DNA of 22,822 nucleotides from positions 1-22,822 of the forward strand of contig DHSB01000137.1 in NCBI GenBank assembly GCA_002408385.1, read 5' to 3'. The notes below the pieces were generated by a model, which made no database searches, was not told where the DNA came from, and was given only the letters and a program-made list of their open reading frames with translations. Of this stretch, positions 14,738-22,822 are shown in pieces. The position numbers were made by a program, and so were the translations under genes. The stretch's first letter is position 1. Every line of letters starts with the position of its first letter. The DNA comes from Myxococcales bacterium UBA5297 (lineage in GTDB: Bacteria; Myxococcota; Myxococcia; Myxococcales; UBA5297).

Positions 14738-15524
14738 GGCGATGTTGCAGCAGAGGGTGCCGCCGGCCTTGCGGCACCCGCGAGAGCCTCTCAGGACCTC
14801 GGCAGAATGGCGGGCGCACGGGGCCCCGACCGCGACGTCCCCGGCAGAATCGCGGAGGCGGCCGTCGGCACGGCTTTCCACCCTGGGGCCCCGCCTCGAG
14901 ACCCTGTCGAAGCGTGTCGGCAGGCCGGCGTGGTGTTCGCGGCTCCCGAGAACGTCTGGCTGCATGCCGCGATGGAGCGGACGCGGCCGCGGATGCGGCC
15001 GGCGCAGCGATTGGCGAGCTGCTCGAGACTGCTGGCGACGGTGGGAGAAGGGGCAAATCCGGTGGCGTCGAGGCGAAGTCGAGGCGCTCTCGACTTCGGC
15101 ATCGCAAGCTCGGTCTACGCTGCTAACCAACAGCCCTACGGACTTGCCGCGCCGAGTGATCCAATCCGAACCTCAGTGCCGGATCGGTCGGCTGACGGTC
15201 ATGTGCCCGAATCGCAGACCGGGATCGGCCCGCCCGCACGACCAGCGTGCCCGCCGCGGTCCTGGTTGCGCGGGCCTGGGGGCAACTGTCTTGGGCGGCA
15301 AGAGCCCGAGCCCCGATCACCCCGAAGTCAAGGGGGCCTTGCGCGGCCGCACTCGCAAATCCTTCGCGTTGGCGCGCCCTTCAACCACAGGTCGCCGCCA
15401 ACCTGCTTGCCCAGCAGAACCATCACCGCCAAGCCTTGCCCGTGCTGGGCTACAAAGGGCGACTGCCGGCTCGGAAGCCGGCAGCCTTTGCGAGCCTTGA
15501 CGCTCTCGATTCAAGCCGGTGCGC
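14738..15524. other. Long gap without a supported gene
   Basis: Open frames here have no ribosome binding site, no recognisable motif and a composition typical of high-GC non-coding sequence. The only structures seen are a perfect palindrome at 15074-15098 (CGAAGTCGA, seven bases, TCGACTTCG), related to a motif at 17617-17641, and the hairpin at 15463-15484. Confidence 0.5.
15463..15484 (-). terminator. Hairpin downstream of the Cys-rich lipoprotein gene
   Basis: CTGCCGGCT, four bases (CGGA), AGCCGGCAG: a perfect 9-base stem 40 bases after the stop of the 15525 gene, flanked by AAAGG and CCTTT that could extend it. On the minus strand the tail is only weakly T-rich, so termination is likely but not certain. 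Confidence 0.45.
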
Positions 15525-16346
15525 TTACTGGGTGCAGATCAGCAGGCAGCTTGGCGGGGAGATTTGGCAGTTCTTCGGCGGATGCGCCGGATCGAGGCCC
15601 TGATCGCATTCGCAGTACGAGTGCTGGGGCGGACACGTGGCGGAGTCGGTGCAGATGGTGAAACTATCACCCGGCTCGACGAGCTCGCAGCCGCAGTCAT
15701 ATTCGAACTGCTGGGGATGACAGGCGATAGCAAACCCTTTCTCGTCCGTGCATTCCAGCACCTCTACACAGACGTCGAAGTCGAAGAACTTCGAGGCATT
15801 CTTGGTGAGGCAGATGACCTCGTTGAAGTTGTCGCAGCCGGGCTTGAGTTCTTTATCGTAGGACGCGTTCGGGTGGGCTTCACTGGTGTCCCTCGCCCAC
15901 AAGTTGTCGGCATCGAAGCACTCAAAGTTTTTGGTATTGCCCTCCATGTTCAGCACTTCTCCCTGACAGTCGAGCCCGGAGTAGATCCGGTAGGTGAACT
16001 CCCACATCGAGGTGCCCGAACCGGGGTTGTCGTCGATGTTGATCGACGGGCAGAGATCCTTGATCTCAACGATCGTTCCGTCGGGCCTGAAGTTGAAGCA
16101 CTCGCAGTGGTCGTTCTCCGTTCCCAGCCAGTTTCTGCAGGGATACTTCGCATCTGCCTCATCCTTGCGCTCACCGCAGATCTTCACCGAGTTATCGGTG
16201 AAGTCCGGATCTACCTCGAAGTCCATTACCACCTTCATCGATGCAGGCTGGAACTCGCCTTCCTCGGTGTCGTCAACCCCCCTCCCGCAACCGAGCGCTC
16301 CCACTATCAACAGCGCCATCGCAGCCGAAAGCAGTGCCCTAAGCAT
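15525..16346 (-). CDS. Cysteine-rich hypothetical lipoprotein
   Basis: 273 residues, family not recognised. The ATG at 16346 is chosen because GGAAGGGAA precedes it and it places the signal at the N-terminus: MLRALL, hydrophobic run, GALGC with probable lipid Cys20. The lipobox (ALGC) is slightly off consensus. The mature protein has about 21 further cysteines in pairs such as CEC, CGC and YCEC, and acidic segments (DDTEEGEF, DADNLWARD). A beta-rich first half contains the CxC-bearing loop NDHCECFNF, and the C-terminus is densely cysteine-rich (DCGCELVEP, CPPQHSYCECDQ). Such proteins are disulfide-stabilised and exported; surface exposure is inferred. Its GC content and codon use look somewhat lower than its neighbours, and it sits in the segment separating kdsB from pyrG, consistent with acquisition. 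Gap 16347-16741 shows nothing. Confidence 0.78.
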   Translation of the reverse strand: MLRALLSAAMALLIVGALGCGRGVDDTEEGEFQPASMKVVMDFEVDPDFTDNSVKICGERKDEADAKYPCRNWLGTENDHCECFNFRPDGTIVEIKDLCPSINIDDNPGSGTSMWEFTYRIYSGLDCQGEVLNMEGNTKNFECFDADNLWARDTSEAHPNASYDKELKPGCDNFNEVICLTKNASKFFDFDVCVEVLECTDEKGFAIACHPQQFEYDCGCELVEPGDSFTICTDSATCPPQHSYCECDQGLDPAHPPKNCQISPPSCLLICTQ

Positions 16347-16741
16347 TTCCCTTCCCCTCCCCCAAGTTCCAAGCCGCTCCGACTCCGCGTCTGTTATCGG
16401 CAACGGGCGGGCCAACCGCCGGCTCGCTCTCATACCAAGGAGCGGAGCTTGCGCTGGAGCGAAGCAGTAGGCTTCGCCTGGGAATGCAGCTTCTCTTACG
16501 GTCTTAGATTCTTCGCTCGCCGCTGGGGCCCGCGGACCAGCAGAAATGGAGAGCCTTCGAGGGCAAGCGAGCAGGCCGGCAGTCTCCCGCCAGAGCTTGC
16601 GGCTCTCGAGCAGGAACGCGACCGCAGATCAGGCGGCAACAGCAGGCCCCGCGGGGCCGCCAACTCTCCGATGCGACATCCCGCGACCCCTCAGGCCCGG
16701 GCAAGAAGCTCTTCCTCCGGTGAGCACGCGGGTCTACCGCC

Positions 16742-17467
16742 TCAGCCAATCGCCGCCATCACCGCCTCGGCCCGCGCGAGATCGTCCGGCGTGTCCACGC
16801 CGATGCTGCGGTAGTCGGTCTCGACGACGCGAATCCGGTGGCCGTGCTCGAGCACCCGGAGCTGCTCGAGGCACTCGGCCTGCTCGAGCGGCGTGCTCGG
16901 CAGCGCGGCGACCTTCTGCAGGAAGGCCTTGCGATAGGCATAGACGCCGACGTGCGCGAAGGCCGGCACCTGCTCACCGCGCATGTACGGAAGCGCCGAG
17001 CGCGAGAAGTAGAGCGCGTCGCCCGCCTGGTCGCAGACGACCTTCACGACGTTCGGGTTGGCGATCTCCTCGGACTCGAGGTGGCGGCGCAGGGTCGCCA
17101 TCTGCACCTGCGGATCGTCGAAGCACGCGAGCAGCTTCTCGAGGCAGGCCGGCTCGATGAGCGGCTCGTCGCCCTGCACGTTGAGGACGACGTCGGCGAC
17201 CAGGTCCCGCGAGGCCTCGCAGACGCGGTCGGTGCCGGTGCGGCAGGCGCCGGTCATCACCGACTCGCCGCCGAAGCCGCGGACGGCCTCGAGAATCCGC
17301 TCGTCGTCGGTGGCGACGACGGCGCGGGCGAGGCCCGCGCTGCGGCGCACGCGCTCATAGACGTGCTGGATCATCGGCTTGCCGGCCAGGCGGGCGAGCG
17401 GCTTGCCGGGGAAGCGGGTTGAGGCGTAGCGGGCGGGGATGACGGCGACGGAGATTCGCGGGCTCAT
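16742..17467 (-). CDS. kdsB: 3-deoxy-manno-octulosonate cytidylyltransferase (CMP-KDO synthetase)
   Basis: Activates KDO with CTP to CMP-KDO for the LPS inner core; cytoplasmic. 241 residues, normal for the family. Motifs from the N-terminus: VAVIPARYASTRFPGKPLA (nucleotide-binding loop), VVATDDERI, MTGACRTGTDRVCEA, VLNVQGDEPLI (metal/substrate Asp), RSALPYMR, VGVYAYRKAFL, LEQLRVLEHG and IGVDTPDDL. ATG at 17467 gives the exact family N-terminus but has no Shine-Dalgarno; a perfect TATAAT lies nine bases upstream, so the message may be leaderless. In many relatives kdsB is directly followed by pyrG; here pyrG is 4 kb downstream on the same strand. Confidence 0.95.
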   Translation of the reverse strand: MSPRISVAVIPARYASTRFPGKPLARLAGKPMIQHVYERVRRSAGLARAVVATDDERILEAVRGFGGESVMTGACRTGTDRVCEASRDLVADVVLNVQGDEPLIEPACLEKLLACFDDPQVQMATLRRHLESEEIANPNVVKVVCDQAGDALYFSRSALPYMRGEQVPAFAHVGVYAYRKAFLQKVAALPSTPLEQAECLEQLRVLEHGHRIRVVETDYRSIGVDTPDDLARAEAVMAAIG

Positions 17468-17476
17468 GGGGCGCGG

Positions 17477-17482
17477 ATTATA
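17477..17482 (-). promoter_or_regulatory. -10 element of kdsB, implying a leaderless transcript
   Basis: TATAAT on the minus strand ending nine bases before the kdsB ATG, in a very GC-rich context. Transcription would start within a few bases of the start codon. The -35 is poor (TTGCCA with a 21-base spacer). An ATGAGT/ACTCAT inverted repeat lies upstream at 17498-17517. Confidence 0.45.
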
Positions 17483-17560
17483 GGCGCGCCGCCCGCGATG
17501 AGTTGGCAACCACTCATTTCCTTGTGGAGGCCAAGCAAGAGAACGCGCCGGCGCCCCCGG

Positions 17561-17680
17561 TCACCCCGAGCGTAGCCTCCGCAGGAAGGAGGGAGGGGGA
17601 GTCGAGGGGCGTGCCTCGAAGTCGAGGCGCCTTCGACTCCGCCCCCGCCGCTCGCGCGTCGAGGGCTACGCTCAGGGTGA
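17561..17680. repeat. MITE-like element with terminal inverted repeats
   Basis: Ends TCACCCCGAGCGTAGCC (17561-17577) and GGCTACGCTCAGGGTGA (17664-17680) are inverted repeats matching at 16 of 17 positions. The interior carries a second inverted set (GGGGGAGTCGAGG... and TTCGACTCCGCCCCC), so the whole 120 bases can fold as one long hairpin. No open reading frame. It lies between kdsB and the 17809 regulator. Confidence 0.7.
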
Positions 17681-17692
17681 GCGGAACCTTTT

Positions 17693-17783
17693 CAGCCTCG
17701 GCCGACACGAAGGTCGGCCCTCCGAACCCGTCGCCGCCGCGCGGTCAGCCTCCGACGACACGAAGGTCGGACCTCCGAATCCG
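17693..17783. repeat. Two 38-base repeats with palindromic core
   Basis: 17693-17730 and 17746-17783 share CAGCCTC.G.CGACACGAAG and GTCGG.CCTCCGAA.CCG. The first carries GGCCGAC...GTCGGCC arms. They lie immediately upstream of the regulator promoter. Confidence 0.7.
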
Positions 17784-17784
17784 C

Positions 17785-17790
17785 TATCAT
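17785..17790 (+). promoter_or_regulatory. Possible -10 of the regulator gene
   Basis: TATCAT 18 bases before the ATG at 17809, with GGAG (17799-17802) as ribosome binding site. Directly follows the second 38-base repeat. Confidence 0.3.
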
Positions 17791-17808
17791 CCGCGCCCGG
17801 AGACTCCC

Positions 17809-19203
<1,395 letters not shown>

Positions 19204-19208
19204 CTCGC

Positions 19209-19250
19209 TGAGTTGGGAGTTGTGAGTTCGGAGTTGGGAGTCGACAGCCG
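19209..19250. repeat. GAGTTGGGAGT-type repeat units
   Basis: GAGTTGGGAGT, GTGAGTTCG, GAGTTGGGAGTCGACAG: the reverse-complement form of the units at 8505-8535 and 9985-10010. Falls just after the regulator stop codon. Confidence 0.6.
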
Positions 19251-19333
19251 CGGATTCGCCCCGGCGGACCGAGTGCCGGCGACCGCGCGCCGCCGCAGTA
19301 CGGGCCGCACTGCAAACCGCACGGCATCCCTTC

Positions 19334-19945
19334 CTACCGGCCCGCGCCCCCAAGCTCCTCTCGCTTGCGGGCGAGCTCCTGGTCGATTTGCCAGCCCCGG
19401 TACACGGTCGCCCCGAGCCAGACGCCACCGGTGACCGCCTCGACGATCCCCGCGCCAGCGACGACCGCCCGCCTGTCACCCTCGAAGACGAAGGCGAACG
19501 CGGTCGTCGCCGCGCCGAGGACGAGCAGCGCCGCCTTGTCGCCGTAGCTCAGCTCACGCTTTCGCTCTTCGAGCTCGCGCACGTCGAAGCTGAGCGTCAG
19601 CTCGCGAAGCATCCTCTCCGGGCTCGGAGCAAGCTCGACCTTCCGCGGTCCGGAGGCGGGCGCGTCGACGGGCTCGATCCGCGAGATGAGCGTCAGCGGG
19701 AGCGCGTAGCGGGCGCCGAGGTCGCTCTCGATCTCCACCCCGCCTTCCACCGCGCCGACGACCCGCCCGAAGCGCTCGCTCCCGTCGGTCATCTCGATGC
19801 GCTGGCGCGGCGCGGGCACGGGCGGCGGCGCCGGGACCTCCGTCGCCGCTTCGGCGAGGCTCGACGGCGGCTCGGCCGGCTGGGCCAACTGCCCGCTCGC
19901 CATCCACATCGCCGCTGCCGCGGCCGCCGCCAACCCCGTCGTCAT
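19334..19945 (-). CDS. Hypothetical exported membrane protein
   Basis: 203 residues, family not recognised. Start ATG at 19945 is chosen because a signal peptide follows (MTTGLAAAAAAAMWMASGQLAQ); no Shine-Dalgarno is seen, but TATACT lies seven bases upstream, suggesting a leaderless message. After an Ala/Pro linker (about 25-50) comes a small beta-barrel-like segment (RIEMTDGSERFGRVVGAVEG, GVEIESDLGARYALPLTLIS). Its pattern is that of short SH3/Sm-like modules found in bacterial exported proteins. A charged helix (VRELEERKRELSYGDK) leads into two hydrophobic segments (AALLVLGAATTAFAFVFEG and VVAGAGIVEAVTGGVWLGATV) and a charged tail. Divergent from the epimerase. Function unknown. Confidence 0.7.
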   Translation of the reverse strand: MTTGLAAAAAAAMWMASGQLAQPAEPPSSLAEAATEVPAPPPVPAPRQRIEMTDGSERFGRVVGAVEGGVEIESDLGARYALPLTLISRIEPVDAPASGPRKVELAPSPERMLRELTLSFDVRELEERKRELSYGDKAALLVLGAATTAFAFVFEGDRRAVVAGAGIVEAVTGGVWLGATVYRGWQIDQELARKREELGGAGR

Positions 19946-19952
19946 GCGCGCC

Positions 19953-19958
19953 AGTATA
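19953..19958 (-). promoter_or_regulatory. -10-like element directly before the 19945 start
   Basis: TATACT on the minus strand, separated by seven bases from the ATG, which would make the start codon the transcript start. Same arrangement as at kdsB. Confidence 0.35.
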
Positions 19959-20073
19959 GCCGTGGCTCCCCTGCTCACTCGCCCGGCTGAAGAGCAGGAC
20001 CGCGCTGCCGCGGCCACACCTCGCGCTCCCACGGGCATCCAATCGGCGGGCTCTCGATCCCTAAGTTTTCTGC

Positions 20074-21153
20074 GTGAGAACCATCCTCCACGTCGTCGGG
20101 GCCCGGCCCAACTTCATGAAGGTCGCGCCCATCCACCGCGCCATCGCCCGCCGCGCACAGCTCGCCCAGCGCCTGGTCCACACCGGCCAGCACTACGACC
20201 CGGCGATGAGCGAGGTCTTCTTCCGCGAGCTCGGCCTGCCGGCCCCCGACGTCCACCTCGGGGTCGGCTCGGGCACGCACGCCGAGCAGACGGCCAAGGT
20301 CCTGGTCGCGATGGAGCGGGTCCTCGAGCAGGAGCGCCCGGCCCTCGTCTCGGTGGTCGGCGACGTCAACTCGACCCTGGCCGCCGCGCTCGCCGCGGCC
20401 AAGCTCCGGGTGCCGCTCGCGCACGTCGAGGCGGGCCTGCGCAGCTTCGACCGCGACATGCCCGAGGAGCTCAACCGGCTGGTCGTCGACGCGCTCGCCG
20501 ACCATCTGCTCACCCCCTCGCCCGACGCCGACGAGAACCTGCGCCGCGAGGGCATCCCCGACTCGCGCATCCACCGGGTCGGCAACGTGATGATCGACTC
20601 GCTGGTCGCTGCGCTGCCGGCCGCCCGCGCGCTCGACATGCCGCAGCGGCTGGGCCTGGAGCCCGGCCGCTTTGCGGTCTGCACGCTGCACAGGCCGGCC
20701 AACGTCGACGACCCCGTCTGCCTCGGCCGCATCCTCGACGGCCTGGACCGCGTCGGGCAGCGGGTCCCCATCCTCTTCCCCGTCCACCCGCGCACCCGCG
20801 GGCGGCTCGCCGCGCTGGGCTTCGAGGGTTCGCAGCGCCTGCGGCTTGCCGAGCCGCTGGGCTACCTCGAGCTGCTCTCGCTGACCGCCTCCTCGGCGCT
20901 CATCCTCACCGACTCCGGAGGGCTGCAGGAGGAGGCGACCGCGCTGGGCGTGCCCTGCCTGACGCTGCGGGAGAACACCGAGCGGCCGATCACCATCGTC
21001 GAGGGGACCAACACCCTGGTCGGCTCGGATCCTGCGCGGATAGAAGCAGCGGCGGCTCGCGCGCTCGGGGGCACGGTGCGCGGGCGCGTCCCAGCGCTCT
21101 GGGACGGGGCCACCGGCGAGCGCATCGCCGAGCTCTTCGAGAAGCTCGCCTGA
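20074..21153 (+). CDS. wecB: Non-hydrolysing UDP-N-acetylglucosamine 2-epimerase
   Basis: Interconverts UDP-GlcNAc and UDP-ManNAc, feeding ManNAc-containing surface polysaccharide; cytoplasmic, dimeric in known members. 359 residues, normal length. Two Rossmann-like domains: N-terminal VVGARPNFMKVAPIHRA, TGQHYDPAMSEVFF, VVGDVNSTLAAALAA and HVEAGLRSFDRDMPEE; C-terminal TLHRPANVDD, PVHPRTRG, LTDSGGLQEEATALG and TLRENTERPIT. These are the substrate-binding and catalytic blocks of the family. Starts with GTG; no Shine-Dalgarno is obvious, but the family N-terminus begins exactly here. No wecC or glycosyltransferases are next to it in the window, so the polysaccharide it serves is unknown. Confidence 0.93.
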   Translation: MRTILHVVGARPNFMKVAPIHRAIARRAQLAQRLVHTGQHYDPAMSEVFFRELGLPAPDVHLGVGSGTHAEQTAKVLVAMERVLEQERPALVSVVGDVNSTLAAALAAAKLRVPLAHVEAGLRSFDRDMPEELNRLVVDALADHLLTPSPDADENLRREGIPDSRIHRVGNVMIDSLVAALPAARALDMPQRLGLEPGRFAVCTLHRPANVDDPVCLGRILDGLDRVGQRVPILFPVHPRTRGRLAALGFEGSQRLRLAEPLGYLELLSLTASSALILTDSGGLQEEATALGVPCLTLRENTERPITIVEGTNTLVGSDPARIEAAAARALGGTVRGRVPALWDGATGERIAELFEKLA

Positions 21154-21264
21154 TCGTCATCACCACCGCCGGACCGGCAAGCGTGACTTCCTAACATCCG
21201 CACCCGATGCGCACCCTTTCTGGGGAGAGGGACGACTTTCGGCGTTCCCTGGAGGAGGTGTCGG

Positions 21265-21444
21265 ATGAACTATCTGGTTCTGTTCGCCGCGGTGGCCCTG
21301 CTCGCCATCTGGCTCATCGCCCTGTTTACCGGCGGGGTTTCGGCCTGGTTCCTGTGGCTGGTCCTGCTGTCGGCGGCGGTGCTCTTCCTGAGCGGCGCGG
21401 CCGGGTTGACGACCAGCAAGCGCAGGGTCGGCAAGCCTGTCTAG
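21265..21444 (+). CDS. 59-residue membrane miniprotein, first of a tandem pair (lmo0937/DUF5670-like)
   Basis: Begins MNYLVLFAAVALLAIWLIAL, has a GGVSAWFLW turn, a second hydrophobic segment (LVLLSAAVLFLSG) and a basic tail (TSKRRVGKPV). GGAGGAGG lies seven bases before the ATG, one of the strongest ribosome binding sites in the window. Two membrane helices with a Gly turn and small size fit the lmo0937-like (DUF5670) miniproteins, whose role is unknown. The gene at 21502 is the same length and plan (MNxV..., TG/TN-x-x-AWF or GWF, TT-x-KR-x-x-G-x-P-V/I), so the two are tandem paralogues. Likely co-transcribed, ending at the terminator at 21756. Confidence 0.85.
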   Translation: MNYLVLFAAVALLAIWLIALFTGGVSAWFLWLVLLSAAVLFLSGAAGLTTSKRRVGKPV

Positions 21445-21501
21445 GCTTAGGCGGCATGGCCTTTCGAACGTCAGGAATTGGGACTGATCGGAGGTGAGGG
21501 A

Positions 21502-21681
21502 ATGAACTGGGTCACGATGGCGGTGGCGCTCTTCTTGGCCGTCATGTGGGTCATCGCGCTGGCTACCAACGCAGCCGCGGGCTGGTTCACCTGGATCGTG
21601 TTCGCCGCGGCGGTGCTGCTGTTCATCGCCGCGATAGGCGGTGTCACGACGACGAGGAAGCGCACCGGCCAGCCCATATAG
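21502..21681 (+). CDS. 59-residue membrane miniprotein, second of a tandem pair
   Basis: Begins MNWVTMAVALFLAVMWVIAL, then ATNAAAGWFTW, a second hydrophobic segment (IVFAAAVLLFIAAIGG) and the tail TTRKRTGQPI. Start ATG at 21502 is chosen for GGAGG about eight bases upstream; an in-frame ATG at 21478 lacks a site. The same length and layout as the preceding gene, with the TT..KR..G.P. ending conserved, show recent or maintained tandem duplication. The 57 bases between the genes suggest one operon. Inner-membrane location expected; function unknown. Confidence 0.85.
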   Translation: MNWVTMAVALFLAVMWVIALATNAAAGWFTWIVFAAAVLLFIAAIGGVTTTRKRTGQPI

Positions 21682-21755
21682 CCGGGGCCTGCACGGCTCG
21701 CCCAAAGCTCGGGACGAGCCGGCGGAGCAATCCGGCTGGCTGGTAGGTAGGGAGT

Positions 21756-21783
21756 GGGGAGCGCCTGCCAGGCAGGCCTCCCC
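21756..21783 (+). terminator. Rho-independent terminator of the miniprotein pair
   Basis: GGGGAGCGCCTGCC and GGCAGGCCTCCCC form a 12-13 pair stem with one bulged base, followed by ATTTCCTTA. It is the clearest terminator in the window and acts in the plus direction. Confidence 0.7.
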
Positions 21784-21873
21784 ATTTCCTTAGTCGGGGC
21801 TAGACAGCCCACACCACCGACGCGCGCCCGTCGCTTCGTCCGTTCTGCGACTTCGTCCGGGCGAACGCGAGGC

Positions 21874-22822
21874 CTATCGGCCCGCGCAGTCGGAGTCGGC
21901 CCCGTCGATCCAGCCGTCGAGGTCGTCGTCGAGGCCGTCGTCGCAGACCGTCTCGACGCCGTAGCAGGCCACCTGACCTAGCGCGTCGGGCCGGCAGGCC
22001 TTCGTCGCGTCCTCGGCGTCGCAGCCGAGCGACAGGCAGTCGGGATCGGCGCAGTCGACGAGCGTGTCGCCGTCGCTGTCGAGGCCGTCGGCACAGTCGA
22101 GCTCGCCGACGCAGACAGGCGCGCCCTCGCCATCGATCGCGCAGACGTGGCTCGGGTCGCTCGGGTTGCAGGCGAGTCCCGCGCAGTCGGCGTCGAGGCA
22201 GTCGGCGAGCCCGTCGCCGTCGTTGTCGAGGCCGTCGGCGCAGTCGAGCTCGCGAGCGACGCAGGCGAGCGCGTCCTGAGCGTCGAGGCCGCAGTTGAGG
22301 GTGACCTCGACCGCGTCGCAGGCCTGACCGAGGCAATCGGCGTCGGCGCAGTCGGCGCTGCCGTCGCCGTCGTCATCGACGCCATCGGAGCAGACCGCCT
22401 CGCGGGCGACACAGGCGAGCTCGCCCTGTTCGTCCCTGCCGCAGTTCTTCCCCGTGTCGCCGCCTTCGCACGCCTGGCCCAGACAGTCGGCATCGGCGCA
22501 GTCGGCCACGCCGTCGCCGTCGTCGTCGACGCCATCCGAGCAGACCGCCTCGCGGGCGACACAGGCCTTGGCCGCCTCGGAGTCGAGCCCGCAGTTGAGC
22601 TGCGGATCGTTTTGGTCACAGGCGAGGCCCGTGCAGTCCGAGTCGGCGCAGTCGGTATCGCCGTCGCCGTCGTTGTCCACGCCGTCGGCGCAGTTGAGCT
22701 CGACCCCGACGCCGCCGCGGCACTCGCAGGCGGCACCGCACGATTGCCCGTCGCAGTCGGAGTCGGCGCAGTCGACGGCCTGGTCGCCGTCGTTGTCGGC
22801 GCCGTCGGCGCAGTTGAGCTCG
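21874..22822 (-). CDS. Asp/Cys-rich DNDGDG repeat protein, 5' end beyond the window
   Basis: Only the C-terminal 315 residues or so lie in the window. They form seven repeats of about 45-50 residues, each opening with E(L/A)xCxDGxDxDGDGxxDCxDxDC and ending in a second Cys-bearing part (for example NCGLDSEAAKACVAR). The DxDGDGxxD loops resemble calcium-binding thrombospondin type 3 or EF-like loops, and paired cysteines suggest disulfides, so an exported, Ca-stabilised surface stalk or adhesin-like protein is likely. The last repeat is shortened (DDLDGWIDGADSDCAGR) and ends at the stop at 21874. Near-identical DNA blocks between repeats (around 22390 and 22540) indicate recent internal duplication. 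Such arrays are common in myxobacterial proteins. Start, signal peptide and any N-terminal domain are off the right edge. Confidence 0.85.
   Translation of the reverse strand, partial: ELNCADGADNDGDQAVDCADSDCDGQSCGAACECRGGVGVELNCADGVDNDGDGDTDCADSDCTGLACDQNDPQLNCGLDSEAAKACVAREAVCSDGVDDDGDGVADCADADCLGQACEGGDTGKNCGRDEQGELACVAREAVCSDGVDDDGDGSADCADADCLGQACDAVEVTLNCGLDAQDALACVARELDCADGLDNDGDGLADCLDADCAGLACNPSDPSHVCAIDGEGAPVCVGELDCADGLDSDGDTLVDCADPDCLSLGCDAEDATKACRPDALGQVACYGVETVCDDGLDDDLDGWIDGADSDCAGR

Noticed and set aside
14645..15661. 338-codon plus-strand open frame after the 21-base arrays
   Set aside because: No ribosome binding site, Arg/Pro/Ser-rich composition, overlaps the lipoprotein gene end and shows no motif.

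Overview
The window is high-GC DNA with ATG/GTG starts and Shine-Dalgarno-led genes. It carries several lipoproteins, Asp/Cys-rich repeat proteins, a DUF4476 protein, a sigma-54-type activator and many intergenic palindromic repeats. This style, together with LPS genes (kdsB), points to a Gram-negative myxobacterium-like organism (Myxococcota or deltaproteobacterial relatives). That assignment is inferred from gene style; no rRNA marker is present.

Layout. 1-3.5 kb: an MFSD1-like major-facilitator transporter (-) lies divergent to a lipoprotein M2 (ACE-like) peptidyl-dipeptidase (+), which together look like a dipeptide generation and uptake pair. 3.5-8.6 kb: envelope proteins of unknown role (a small lipoprotein, a beta-helix lipoprotein, a DUF4476 protein, a small exported membrane protein) separated by repeat-rich gaps. 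The gaps hold three copies of a hairpin family and a duplicated gene leader. 8.6-11.15 kb: a decayed gene with two frameshifts and no visible start, a LURP-one/scramblase-like gene, and a cluster of palindromic repeats including an 89-bp tandem array. 11.16-17.5 kb: pyrG (CTP synthase) and kdsB (CMP-KDO synthetase), co-oriented but separated by about 4 kb. That 4 kb holds a tandem 214-bp duplication, a helical hypothetical gene, a remarkable pair of head-to-head 21-bp repeat arrays and a cysteine-rich lipoprotein. 17.5-21.2 kb: palindromic elements, an orphan NtrC-family regulator, a small exported membrane protein and a wecB-type UDP-GlcNAc 2-epimerase. 21.2-22.8 kb: two tandem 59-residue membrane miniproteins, a clear terminator, and the 3' part of a DNDGDG/Cys repeat protein that runs off the right edge.

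How the genes work together. pyrG makes CTP, which kdsB uses to activate KDO for LPS; wecB supplies UDP-ManNAc for surface polysaccharide. The M2 peptidase and MFSD1-like carrier would cut peptides to dipeptides outside the inner membrane and import them. The other envelope proteins have no assigned process.

The most interesting points are the ACE-like/MFSD1-like pairing, the inverted 21-bp phased arrays at 14.3-14.7 kb, and the evidence of repeat-driven duplication and decay between 3.5 and 11.2 kb. Bases 1-195 hold no gene that I can support.
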